Origin: Leuctra nigra
Taxonomy: Eukaryota > Arthropoda > Insecta > Plecoptera > Leuctridae
Assembly: GCA_934045905.1 (NCBI GenBank)
Contig: OW203762.1
Location: 7,564,001 to 7,628,000, forward strand
Direction of reading: 5' to 3'
DNA: 64,000 nucleotides
This document shows, in pieces, positions 35,901-49,064 of this stretch (positions are counted from its first letter, which is position 1; every line of letters begins with the position of its first letter). The position numbers and the translations under genes were made by a program. Below the pieces are notes generated by a model. That model was not told the DNA's origin and did no database searches. It was given only the letters and a program-made list of their open reading frames with translations.

Positions 35901-37394
35901 ATCAAAGAGAAAGAGAAAGAAAGTCTATGGAGACGTGTAAGACAGCATCCGACGGGCTCCAGAGCCGAGTAACTCTTTGATACGCCGAGAATTATGCTCT
36001 GTATTTGTGTGTGAGCTATAGATTCTCGCCTGCATGTAAATATTAGAAAATGGAGAGAGGGTGCTCAAAGGAAGTGTACATGGATGTTTATATAAAAATT
36101 AAACTGTTTTCTTTTTGGAGAGAATATGTTTGAGAGCAATCACGTAGAGTTTGATTCAGATTTTTACATCGTAAGCTAAAGCGATTCACAAAGAATAACG
36201 CTATGAGTGATAAAGCTTTTAGCAATATTAGCAAAAGTAATACTGGGCCGGTATCACTTTATGAATATAAATGCACAACTCCCAATTTGTAATATAGTAG
36301 TATATTTTATCATGGTTCTAGAGACAATGGGGATTATATTAGGTATACAGACGAGATACTGAATAAGTCTGAAAAAGCTTTCATGAAGTGTCAAGAAATT
36401 TTATGAAAACTATTTAAAAAATACTTAGTAAATTTAGAAATATACCATTTTAAACTATAGATTAGTCTGCATTATGTACCAATACAAAATATATTCAGCA
36501 TGTGCGATCGTATAAGCACAGAGATAAAAAAATACCACAAAACTTGGTATTACCAGTATTACCAAAATATACTATTACCTACCAATAACCTAAGTATATG
36601 TATCATCCATTTACACAATGTTAAGTTGTGTAATACTCTAGCCCTAAGAGCAAACTTATGACATCACTGCCCTCAAACACGTTACCTTTGTCCTGATTTG
36701 TTCGAGTGATAATGCATAAAGAGCACGTGAGTAACGCACTGGACCGACGCACTCTTGCGCCCGCGTGGAGTGTCACTTTGACAGCTGAATGAAGCGCACC
36801 GGACAACATATGATTTGCTCCATTCAGCCAGAACTATCATACAAAAACATCTCCTCTAGAGGACACCAAGGGCGGATATCGACCCTCCCCCTCCCCATCC
36901 CTTCGAGAACGTCAACGCGCCGTCCAAATTACAGGCGTCCCTACACGAGAGCTAATAACCGACGCCGACGCCGACGTTAAAGGACCCGGCGTCGGCAAAC
37001 TGCTATCATTCTAAACACGTGATGGAAATATGCGATAAGATTGGGTCATTCGCTTTGGTTACGACCCATTTTCTTCCCCTGAATTCATAATTATATTCAA
37101 TCGTGTGGATATTAGGGGGTGGTAATTTTTAAGTTAGTAGCTCATGACAATGGGGGTTGCTAGATACCGACATAACGCTTTAGACAGCAAGGGTCACATG
37201 TTAAAAGCATTTCAGAGTGAAACTTCTATTCTTTAATTGGACGTACACACGATAGATGTCACTTTAGACATGAGTGAGTAAATGTGTCTAAACATTAACG
37301 TATTTTGAGAAATTGCCGAAGTGTGGAATTGTTACCACTGAATTATCTCGATAATTTTTAATCTAAACGGTTTTTTGTTTGTCCCCCGCCGCAG
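32911..37394. other. No gene identified
   Basis: Includes a (TC)n microsatellite at 33949-33968, overlapping short frames at 33705-34255 without recognisable domains, a GC-richer stretch at 34940-35260, a B-box-like word on the minus strand near 33450, and a GCGTCG islet at 36910 listed separately. Mostly AT-rich. Confidence 0.4.
36910..36996. other. GCGTCG-rich CpG islet with 9-bp hairpin
   Basis: Contains GTCAACGCGCCGTCC and GACGCCGACGCCGACG. GCCGACGCC (36964-36972) pairs perfectly with GGCGTCGGC (36988-36996). CpG density is far above the surroundings. Confidence 0.5.
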
Positions 37395-37481
37395 GGGCTA
37401 AACGAAAAAGAAGAACATCAATTTATTGACGCAGTTCTCCATTCAAATATGGAAGGTAATGCCATCACAGTGAACAATTAA
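37395..37481 (+). CDS. Candidate terminal coding exon, unrecognised
   Basis: A strong acceptor (GGTTTTTTGTTTGTCCCCC... ending GCAG at 37391-37394) precedes an open frame, phase 0, of 28 codons starting GLNEKEEHQFIDAVL and ending in TAA at 37479-37481. AATAAA signals follow at about 37542 and 37606, consistent with a 3' UTR. Alternatively the exon could stop at GGAAG|GTAATG (37455). The peptide is hydrophilic and helix-prone, and I do not recognise it. An acceptor plus a short frame can arise by chance; no upstream exon is established, although the phase would match the weak candidate ending at 29119. Confidence 0.22.
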   Translation, partial: GLNEKEEHQFIDAVLHSNMEGNAITVNN

Positions 37482-38568
37482 ATATTGCATTTAAATTAAC
37501 TAACCACTTTTGTTACAATTCCATTTTTCATTGCCATTCAAATAAATGAATCTACATTTTATTACTAACACATACCTTCATAAACAATTGCTATAAGTCT
37601 GGGGCAATAAACTTAAAAATAATACATAATTATTTCTTAGAATACAGACAAACACACACAAATTACATCTTAACAACAGGTATAAATCACATTATAATAT
37701 AACTTGTAATGACATTCAATTGTATCAAAACCAAAACAAACAATTGAAAAACAATGTACATGAAACAACCCAAATTAAACTAAATTACACAAAGCTACAA
37801 AATTCAGTACCTATAGGTAAGTGGAATAACTGAATATTTTTGTGAAAATGAAAACGAAAAATAGAAAAGTGACTATAAAACATATTTAGTCCGTAACTCA
37901 AAGATGATTAGCATGTTTAAATAATGCTTTTTGAATCTCACACCCTATTTATTAGATTCCCTTACTAAATTCAAGAACTGCGAAGAATACTCGCTCATTA
38001 TCGTCTCTTGTGTCCATGTATTACCGAGCGTCCATGTCCCAGGTGTACATTGATATCGCATGCGCAGTACGTCCAACCGGACACGGCATCTACTTAGCAT
38101 GTAACACTGCATTTCCTATTATAATCGGTCATTGATGAGCCCCAGTCAATTGTTCAACATGTCTCCACAGTATCCACAGTCTCACGCGCGGTTCAAACAT
38201 GTTCCATTCCTATAAGGCGAGATTCGATTACATTCAAAGAAACTTGATTGTGATTTTGCATTTCTACGTGGTTAGGGGCGTTCTCGTCAAATACTTTTTC
38301 GATGAGGGGACGCTAGGCCACACATTAATGACGCCTTTGTTTTTTTACTTCGGGACAAAAGGTGTGTTCGATTTCAATGCCTCCTTTCAACACTTTGCCC
38401 CCCCCCCCCCCAATCAACCACCCCCCTCTCGGTCTCGTTATGCATGTATTTCAATCAATAGTCAATCTGATGTCTCAATGAAGCTGGCTCCATACAAGGC
38501 CGTGGGCCTGCGGGCCGAAAAAAAACAAGACTCGATCAAAACAACACGAGTTTACTTGTTTTTTTCCT

Positions 38569-38608
<40 letters not shown>

Positions 38609-41600
38609 GTTCTTTTTCATGAGGGATTGAATATTCAAAGACAGCGCGAAGCTGTGAAGGAAATCTACAAGCGGCTCACGGAATAATATGATCAGAGAGA
38701 AGACAGATCTGAGAAGTTTACACGTGGAAAACTTATGGCCAAACGATTACAAACTACTGTATTACATTTTCGTGTTTCACATCGTTTCAAGCTTTGATAT
38801 TATAATTTATATTTTTAGGATATCACGTAGAGAAGAGTATTTTACTTGGCACGAAACAAAATGGAAAGGGAGGCAAAAATATTGTGTTCGCTTAAATAGA
38901 TATATTAACTTAGACAATTTGTATACTTAGATCAATTACAATTATTTACATAAAGTATATTTGAAAGCCATGCGTACAGATTAATTTGTGATTCTATTTG
39001 TTGAATAATTGTATAATATATTTGCAGATATCTCTTGAATATCCCAGTATTGTTATTTTCCTGTTTTCTTGGTATTAAATTTGATTTGTTCATCTTATTT
39101 ATTCCGTTGTCATGGCATCCAGCAGTTGCCAGGCCCCTCGAAACAAATGAAAATGTCATATCATTGCTGGACCGAAGAAACAATCTTTTCTTTTATGTCC
39201 AGCCTCTTTGCCCTTGTATACAATAAATACATCAGAGAACCGAAAAGCGAAGAACATTAATTTGAGACATCCTGTGGTGGTCGTATACTTTATAATTCCA
39301 TCTTCTGTGTTTTCTTGCTCACTTCCCACAATTTATGCTAAAGCCATGAGGAAAGCGCGAACTCGCTTACTTGCCCCCCCCCCCCATTCACCCCCAACCC
39401 CCCACGCAAGAATGTCTTTGCCAAAGCAAAACTCGCCACCACTTTGTAGAACACGAGTTCGAACGGTTTTGTTTCGGATCAAGTCCACAATCATTTAGTT
39501 GAGAGTTGAATTTGAGATGAAGTGAAGTGTAGAGGTCGGAGATCTAAGACATTTCTCAAATGAAACTATAGTTCTATTCCAATCTTCGACCATGCATTTC
39601 CCAATATACTTACTGTTTATATATACTCTGGAATTATTTCCATTTTAGATTTTTGTAAAATGTGAACAATTGTAATTATTACAATATTCAGACAGACCTC
39701 ACAAAACACTTTCAAAATATCACATTCCTTAAAAATGTACCATTTCTAGTGTGACCTGTGCTCGCATCTATATTCTTTTTTAGTACTAATTGAGTTACTT
39801 GTAATTTTCATTCCAATTTTAGTTGACAAAGAATTACACTTTTCCCTCAAGATTTTGATTGTATTCGATTCAGGTGTCAATTTCATTTACAGACTAACTA
39901 TTAATTATCAAGGAATTTCTATGCGAAAAGTTGTATTGCCAACTGGAAAAATCAACTTTTAATTATGTATAGGTACAAATAATTATCATAATAAATAATT
40001 TACAAGTTTACTTTGTCATTCTATATGAACGTCAGCCATGTGAATGAAAAATAATATTTGCATCAAACTGAATGGTATGGAAAGTTACCTATAGGTATAA
40101 TGAGCAAACTTGTATGCGAAAGAGATATCATAAAATTAGCGCGAACGGTTTTCTAATAAATATCCCCTTCTTAATTGAAACCTCCGCCGCTTAATATCGA
40201 CCTCTGTTTGTGAACTTTATGAGACAGGTATGCTGTAGAATATGTTAAGTATGTAATTACACGTAAGCGTCATGACACAAATCATCTGCATGCTGAAAAG
40301 TCGCGTGCAACGAGACGAGTTTTCCGCGAACTCTCTTTCATATTTCCCGCTCACATTCACATATTTCATCAAACTGCAGTTAAGTAATTGAATATTATAA
40401 TGCATGCATAATTCAGGGCAAGGTTCACTTGCTTTATCCAGTAATACATCGAATTCAAGTTGCTTTATAAAAAGGAAACTTGAATTTTATGCAAATAACT
40501 AATAAATTGTTATCTCGTGATGATATGTGCCGATAATACCTATTATTATGCCAATAATTAAACATCTAAAAAAATATTGAATTAAATTAAAATAATTCCT
40601 TAGAAGCTTGTGCCGCATTCATATTCATACTCGTTGCTTCGATCAAATTATTAATTATGATCACGCTTTATCTTATTATCTGCGAATAAAATACTATAGG
40701 AAGATTTGTAAGTGCTGGACAATTGATATGCGTGTCTCATATTTAATTTAAACATTACAATCATAAATAATAAAAGAAATAAAGATATACAAAACGTAAC
40801 TAAATTTTTGACAGCTCACTTCATTTGATGTCCTATTCCCTTAGCTCAATGATACGGAATAGAAAGGGCTAAATGTCACATTCATAACTCAAGCTCGAAG
40901 GAAATGCGCCTAAGGAAATGTACGCGGAGAAGGCGGTGACTCGGGCTTCAAAATCCTGGAGCTCTTGAGAAAAACGCGGGGGGAATATCTGGAAGAAGAT
41001 GCATGAATACGAGAGACATCCCTAGAGGAGGAGAAGGGGGAGAAGAGGGAGAGAGAGACTCTTTCTTTAGGTGCTGGTTGCAAAAAAAGTAAAATAGAGG
41101 CAGCTTATCGTCTGCGAATCTACGGTTTTACTGGGTCGAGAGCTCTTCCCGTCGTCGTGGTGGTGGAAAAAAAATGTTTTGTGAAATCTTGTAGTGGTGT
41201 TGGAGTGTAGTGTAAAGGTGATGGGATGAGAGGTGTAGAAATTGGGGTTTTAAAACGACTCGCTAGAGCTGCTGTTTTTTAGCAGGACTTTTCACATTTT
41301 CCGAGATAAGCTGCGGTCTGAACAAATCGTCTGCGATCAAACCTGGGAAATGAAAGAAGTATGTGAAAAGGAAAGTGTAAAATGACCGCAGAGTGAGTGT
41401 TCCACCGAAATATATCCTACCTACTTCTCTTACTATTTCAATTCAGACTACGTAAAAATATTACAAATAAAACAATATATTTTCAAACATAATTTAAACC
41501 ATGTTTATGTATACTTTGTGAAACTAAATTCCTTCGCCTCAGGATGAATCCAATTTTCACTTTTTCAATTTGATGTGTTTTTTCAGTTTGTTTCCATATT

Positions 41601-42017
41601 GCCTTTGTTATACACACCCCCGTTATGTCCTATTTTATCCGAACTTATGATCGAGTAGCAGCCACCAGTTTGTTTTGTCCATGTCTCTCATGTCCACTCA
41701 AACTTCACCCCCAACACTAATGCCGGAGCGACAATCTGAGATTTGTCCACGCAACGACGTCGTGCATGAAACCGACACAAAGTCCTCCAGACATCGAATC
41801 CAACTCCGCCTCCGAATAATATCAATTCATTTCGATTTGTATTCCAGTCCCTCGACATTGAATTCATGATCATATTTCTGTTTCTGTTCCGTGGCAGATG
41901 GCGTTCCATCCCATACTATTTCCCATCAATAATAAATCGCCGCAGTGCATTGTGAGAGTTAATTTCACACTTGCTTTCGTTCTGTCATTGAGAACGGGGG
42001 ATACTCAATCAAAAGAT
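37482..42017. other. No gene identified; simple repeats
   Basis: Very AT-rich at 37490-38000. C runs at 38398-38411 (14 nt) and 39374-39385 (12 nt). A (CT)n microsatellite at 38572-38601. A GAGA-rich patch near 41030-41066. The remainder holds nothing supportable. Confidence 0.5.
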
Positions 42018-42060
42018 GGCGTCGGCGACAAAAAAGCGACGCCTCTAGCGTCGCGACGTC
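42018..42060. other. GCGTCG islet with 7-bp perfect hairpin
   Basis: GGCGTCGGCGAC is followed by GCGACGC (42036-42042), the loop CTCTA, and GCGTCGC (42048-42054), then GACGTC. Same word set as the islets at 10.2, 18.2, 36.9 and 63.5 kb. Confidence 0.5.
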
Positions 42061-45000
42061 CCCGCCAAGTCACCCCTAGACAGCTGTGTGTCAGTAATAG
42101 TGGCTTTTTAAACGGCAACATGCATTATTGCGTCGCCCTCCCCTAGCTCTCGATACTTTCGAGGACCGTGATCTCCGATCCGACCCCAAAAGATGATCAA
42201 TCATTACGTAAATAGCTTTCATTGCTGTTACAAAGAGTTCATAATCCTTCTTTGCTATTCCGCGGAAGATTCCGGACAAGTGGATTGGTCTAAATATGTA
42301 TATCCTCGACTAGATTGCAATGGAGGCCCAAACCACCCCCATCACTGGAAACAAGGGTCAAATGTCAAGCATGCATTTTGCAGCACTCGGCTAAAATTGA
42401 CCTCTGTTCTGGAACTAAAATACGGCTTTACGGTTTGATATACAACGATGAAATGGCCACACCCTTTGCTCTGATAAAAGTTCAGATTGAGAAGGTGAAA
42501 TCCACCCCCTTCGTCCCAAAGAAAGCTAATAAAGATAATAATAAGACTCCTATCTTGTAAAAAGAACAGACAATCTCCGAAGCGAAAAAAAGTCGGACAT
42601 CGTAAAAAAGAATCGAAGGTCAATCGTTTTGAATCTGAAAGGTCAATAACGTTCCCGTTTTTATCCGTCTTTTGGGCAAATCCCTGGGGATGTTTCGCGT
42701 CCCCCCCCCCCGCTCCCGGGAGGTTGTCCCCAACCCCCACAATCGTCTACGCAATCTCGTATCTCGTTACTGTCAACGTCACCCAGAAGGACGGGGAGTC
42801 TTTTCCAGGGGGACGTCGAAGAGCGCACCCGGAAGAGCTCCACTTGCCCCGGAATGCCGGCCGTTCTTAGCCGACGTCGCAATCGAAAGGGGTACAAAAC
42901 AAACTTCACCCACTATTACGCTTAATAATGCAAATCCTTCACGAAAAAGGACGCACGTAGTTTGAATCCAAATGTTTAGGCAAATAGCAACATTTTGTTA
43001 AACCTTTTTAATACAACAAAAAAACTCTCTTCGTCCACCCCTCACAGACACAAAAAAGCTCTGTCCCCTTGTTTGCATAAACTATTTCTACTTATTCCCT
43101 GCACAGGGCACAAACGAAACTGTATACATCATTAACAGTTTTACGATCGCAATACAGTGACTGTATACATTTATTTATTTCCGTCATTATGTTATTAGAA
43201 TGAAAACAGGCGGCATCGTTATGTCCCTTGCAGAGCGCGAGGCTGGTATAGACGTGTTCGTATAGAGGGCAGGATTCGGGGAAATTGCCCATCATAGATT
43301 TATAGGCGGTGTAAAAGATGTTTATAGGCTTGTACGTTGGGATCATAAAGCAGACTCACCTCTCACAATCATGAACTAACCCCCAGCCAATATTGCTGAG
43401 CTCTTTTTAAACTAGACGCATCGTGTCGGAATCCATCTAAATTTAGAAAATGATTGGTTATAATATTTTGCCAAGTGGCATTTTGATTAGAGAGCTGGGG
43501 ACCGATTCAATTGGACTCTTTTGGGATCTTTATGATCTACCTGGTGAGACATTGTGCATCGTCCGATCTTATCTGGGGCTTGGTGACTCGAAATGTCAAA
43601 ATACAACAAATAATTCAGCCAGAAAGAACAGACGAAGTAGTGAAATTTTGTGCTTCCTCTGTGTAGTTATGGAAGATAATATTATTTTATATTTTGAAGA
43701 CAATTTCTGTATTTATCGGCAAGATAATTTGTTTTATATTTATTTCATGTTTATTAACATTGTTGTCTTGTGTATCATCCTATCTTTTATAGGGACTATA
43801 AGTGGAAGCGAATTTTTATACCTCTTTGTTAGTTATTTCAAAAATAAATGAATGAAAAAAGCATTGTACACTTGAATTTAAGAGTTTGGGGCAGGTATAC
43901 GACTATGATTATAATTTTTCCAAGGCAACAACCAAAGTCTATGACATTCATAGACTGACCACTTAGTAACCTAATATTGATTAGTTTTTCTGATTTAAAC
44001 TTTAAAAGCTATGTAATAATGAATGGATATGACTGCATCTTCCAGCATCTCAATCAGCATCTTCACTTGACGAGAATAACTCTTAGCTGCTTTGTTACTG
44101 TTGTTGTTTACATCGCATATCCGCTACAACACTTGTTGCTAAACTCTACAATGGCTGCCGCTGGTAAATACATTAAAACGCAATCCTGCATTGTAGTGCT
44201 TCGCAGCTGTCTTGTCCGATCTCTTGATCGCTGGAGGCGAACTTCTCCACTGTTATGAACAAGAGGGAGTCGGTAAAAGCGAACAACTCTATTAAACCTA
44301 GCTAGTGAACTGTCATAGACCCCATAATCACCTGCCAAGATGGAGGGGCCCTGTTGCGGTTTGCTCGGAAACTTGTTTTCGGTGCGGAGTTTTTCGTGTA
44401 CCTTCACCCAGGGGTTGCTATCGGAAATAAATAAACATGGGGTGTAATGTGGTAGTGATGTAATAGGCCGGCTGAGGTGTAAGTTATTTTAAAATGTTAA
44501 ATGGATAAATAGAAAGTATGTCAATGTATTCCAAGACTAAAACACTTTTTACAAGTATTCAAAATTCGAGCAAAATATATTTTAGACTTCTACAGAAGAG
44601 CAAAAAGCCTTTCATGATTTTTTAAAATGTTTGAGTGTTGAAATAATGCATTTTGTACGCGTATAAAAGGGTGAGATATTGATTTTCGTTGTGGAACAAA
44701 CGAAATTAATACGAGACTTTATGTTGACTGAACACGAAAAATAGCAAATAAATAAGCAATTTTTCTAAACGAGTACTTTGTGTCGTAATGGAAACTTATT
44801 TCATGGTATTTTGTGAACTTTTATCACCGTTGGAAAATAAAATATCATACCCTCAAGTAAAACAGCTATTTTGATCGTTACCTCCGCTCGAAGAGGCCTT
44901 TGGGGTACATGCGAATGAAATCTAACTTTTAATCCTTGTTCTTTTTAAAGTTGTTATACCTAAAAAAAACTACGAGTCTACCAAAACCAACGAACACGTT

Positions 45001-48000
45001 TTCAAGATTTTACGGACTAACTTTTGAAGAGAAACAATGTTTTAAAGAGGATAACTTGAGATGTCAACTTGGTTCGACCTGCATTGAGCAAACAAAACCA
45101 ACTAGATTTTGAACTCATACTAGAACATTTCTTCACTCTCGGCTACGTTTTGGCGGGCATCGTTTCCTGAGAATTAATCTTCGAATCTCTCGCAATTACC
45201 TATCCATGATCAGCTCGGTAAGAGGACCAATACTTACCTCAACTAAACGTATACTTAAATGCAATTAATACTCACGCCATTTTTAATTGTGAGTTGTAAA
45301 AGTAAAACACGGTGACCATAAAAATCGAAATATCTAATAGGCGGATGCCGAAATTTTATAGGACCCGTAATAAATTTGTCGATTTATATTGAAGAATTTT
45401 AATTGCCAAATTGAAATCGTGTGGGTATAGTTACACGGATGTATCTAGCCCAATACATGTCTAAATCGATTAGGTGGAAGACCTTTCAATTTAATATAAT
45501 TGTGAGGCATAGTTTTCAAAATTGGAATATTGCACCATCGATGGTATTCTAGGTTAGTGATATCTTCAAACTACTGGTTTTGACACAAATGTATATTGTA
45601 ACATGTTACGTTATCTATCTGCGATGTTTTGGACAAATGAAACTAAATAAGATTCGTACAGAAGTGAAGAGCATGTAATTCTGAAGCTAGTCATTTCATT
45701 TCAATAGTTTTTTTGAGATGTCACAAAATAACCTTGAAATATAGGATCAATATAATTTTTCAAAAAGAAACAAATGTTTGTAGTATATTTCGTCCTTTTC
45801 CCATGAAAACTAGAATAAATTAAATATCCAATATAAGTAACTAAACCAACAAACTGTAATCCGCATTAGAAACCAAATAAATGCAAATCCAAATAGCAAA
45901 TGATCCCCTGCGCGTCTCGTTTACTCGACCAGCCCTAGGCCAAGTAATCTGACGAAACAAGGGTTGTAAATAACTACCCTTATCCCTGTCCAAAGTCAAC
46001 AGCTCCTGGACATTGACCACCCCCGAAACTGAGCGAAATCTTTGACGTTTTGACGTTGCATTTCGCAGCTGCACGGCCCCCGCTATTGATGCAGGATTTA
46101 ATCACACAGAAGGCTGTTGGCAGATTAGACATGGTTTGAATCCATTCAGACAAATCTGGGTTCTAGGAAGGTAATTAATATCTTGCAATACATTCGGTTT
46201 GAGGCAGTAATGGCGGATAATAATAGAAAATCAGGCTGGCGTGATCAGGCACTGATTAGATCCTATCCGTATGAAGATAGAAATCAGTAGATATCAATAT
46301 TTCGAATGTAATTGGCAAATAATACAAGAAATAATTATACTGGACTATAATCAGTTGCTCTAAGGTAGCAATACACATATTATTTTAAAAAAATATGCAT
46401 TTTTTATTAAAACTGCAAGGTATGTTCTAATGATATTTAATGGTTTCGTTACCACGTCAAATAATTGACAAAGCATCGAGACTGCAGCCTTCTTGGCAAA
46501 TTATCCATGTTTTTTTGACTATTTACCGATATTAACTAATAAATGCGGGTATTATTAATACACCTTGAGGTTTTGCAGCTGCTCAAATTTTGGGTTTAAT
46601 AATTCATATTTTGCGGAAACGTGCACATGTTACGTGTGTTCAGTTTCTGTTACGTTCCCGCCGGCTCAACGAAAGTAAATTCTAACACCAGCTCACTGGT
46701 TCGTAATTTTCACGGTACACAAATAATAAAACATATTTCAATGGAAACTCAGCCACCATGAAAGATACATGAAGTCGAACGTATGTTAGCAACACATGAG
46801 CCTGCTACATGTGAATACACTACCTACATGGTTCTATGTTTGGAAAGGTCCAAAAACTAACACCCTAGAACATAACTTTTCGACGAAAAAAACTCTTCTG
46901 AAATTCTTCAAAGGCGGTTCGAGCTCACGCGATCATGTCGGGAGAGAGGCGAAGGAAAAGCCGCAACTGTACATCCTTGGACATTAGATTAATCTTAATT
47001 AATCATTTCAGTTGTCCATAAGAGGATATGAAGATGTTCGGACTCGAAAACCGTAGTTTCATGCCGAGGTAATTTTGTGGTTATCTTTCGAATACCGATA
47101 CTACCTGCATTCTTATTAGGCACTTGTCACCTTAGGGAAATAAATCAGTTTTTTCCTACTCAGCTCCAAGCCCACGAAAACAAGTTTTTGTTAAGAATAA
47201 AAAAAATATATTATATCTAAATTCGTATCAATTCACATTTACCTAGACTTGATATTATAATGACTTATTCATGGCTGGAGATAATAGGTGGTGGCCTGCC
47301 GGCAAAGCAGGTATTCTTTACAATATTACAACATAATCAAAAGTTTTTCACGACGTTTCTACCAGTAGAGAAGCGACGGCCTAAAGCGAGAATATTATAC
47401 GACTGAAAAAGTTGACACTATTAAATTTCGTCAGAGGAGAAGATCATATTATTATTCATTATATCAAGTTGGATATAAAGATATTAGATGTTAGTTTCAT
47501 TGAGTTAAGGACAGTGATGTTTCTTGAATTGATTGATGAAGAATTCGTTTCGTTTGAATTCAAACTTTGTTCGTATTGAGTAAGTTTTGTGATGTGAGAG
47601 TATTTCTGTTGTTGCGTGACAGTTGACTCAAGATGGCTGCTACCGTTTTAAACGTCAAAAAGTACAAGGGTACACTTTTAAAGAATCTACGACGGACGGA
47701 ATAATTCTTTGTCATTCAAGAATCTTAATTATTTAAAGATCCTTCGCTATTTTTCTGCATTACATCGCATGAAAGATAGTCAAGTCAGCATCAGTTGATC
47801 AATCGACGTTCAAATTGTCGTTTGAAATAATTGGAAAATTAGCATCTAAACTACCTGGGCTCAGAAAACCCATAGCTCGATTTCACGTTATTTATGATGC
47901 AGATTTTCTTTCACAGTTAAAACCAACGTTGAGACAAACAGAATTTATAGTCTTTTCTTTGCTCGGAACTGACATGTTCCGTATATTCCACCTTGACAAA

Positions 48001-48779
48001 ATGTCTACCGTTTCAATATTATAATCGTGTTTTTGTTGATTAGTCTCAGCCATAAAACGTTGTCACTAAACAGTGTCCGAATTGCAACCCCTAAATATAA
48101 ACGAGCATTTTGTTAAATGTCGTCCATTCATAGGGACTCGTTCGTCTACCTTAATTGCTGACGCTTTAGAAAAGAGTATAAATAGGTGTTTAAATTCACC
48201 CTACAACCCTCTCGGACAGCAAACCCATCAATCACTGCGATGTTCTTTCAGAGAATAACAAAGCAGAAGAGTTTTACTACAAGAATTTCAAACGAGGACA
48301 ATATCAATGAAGAAACAACTTTTCTTTGGCGCATTGCGAAATTTTCATCTTTTAAGAAACCTAATTGGATTCTTTGCAAAACGAGTGAGCGAACTTGATT
48401 TGCACTATGCAAATTGTGTCAACAAAACAAAATGAATATTTTGTCGGAAAGAATACTAAATTAGAGTTGTGAGCACTTCTGATTCAATTACGTGCAATCC
48501 AAAAGAGAATTCTAACTAAAAATAAACCAAGTCTGATGACATTTATACGGAAGAATAAAGCGAACAAAATGCGTACGTAAAAATCAAACGGATTAAACTT
48601 TATCGTGCGTAAATTTCGGCATGACAACGTAAATGGTAGTTTCCTTTCTCGTTGCCGCGTAAAACTCGAGCTACGGCCATTTCCCGGCACTCGTGGTTTT
48701 AGGCCTAACATTGAGGCGCGCTCGATTCAAAGCCATTTCCAACGTTCATAAAAAAGTTTCACTTTGAACAAAAATCAAA
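42061..48779. other. No gene identified (possible intron of a minus-strand gene)
   Basis: A C run at 42701-42711 and CpG-rich sequence to 42880 (including CCGACGTCGC). Otherwise AT-rich with scattered short frames. If the promoter and exon at 48.8-49.1 kb are real, this is the start of the first intron. Confidence 0.35.
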
Positions 48780-48785
48780 ACTCAC

Positions 48786-49062
48786 CTGATTTTATGTGTG
48801 CGATAATTTATTCACTTCTTAACCAAAAATCCACCTTCTTAATCCACTTTGAAGATGATTTTTTCCAAAATTAATAAAAAAAAACACTCACAAAAAAATA
48901 AAAACGTATATTGTGCGAATATGTGTTCACTTCACAAATCACCGCAAACTGTCGTGTCGTGTCGTGCGTGATATTGTCTTGGAGGGATGTGTCGACGTGT
49001 TGCGTGTAACACTGGAGAGGAGCCGATGTGCGACCGTACAGCTCGGCGGACGCGCTGTGACT
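48786..49062 (-). other. Candidate non-coding first exon (5' UTR)
   Basis: Runs from the predicted start at 49062 to a perfect donor CAG|GTGAGT (exon ends at 48786, GT at 48785-48784). The 277-nt exon has no ATG on the transcript strand, where about four are expected by chance, as suits a 5' UTR. Its 5' half is CpG-rich (it includes GACAC tandem repeats near 48960) and its 3' half AT-rich. No downstream coding exon was recognised within the window, so the gene's identity is unknown. Confidence 0.5.
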
Positions 49063-49064
49063 GA
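49031..49064 (-). promoter_or_regulatory. Inr + DPE core promoter
   Basis: On the minus strand TCAGTC (49064-49059) fits the arthropod initiator TCAKTY with A+1 at 49062. GGTCG occupies +28 to +32 (49035-49031), fitting the DPE consensus RGWYV at its required spacing. There is no TATA box near -30. Upstream sequence to about 49170 is CpG-rich with a GAGA-type CTCTC patch. The motif pair alone is expected a few times per window by chance; the adjoining ATG-free exon with a perfect donor strengthens it. Confidence 0.5.
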
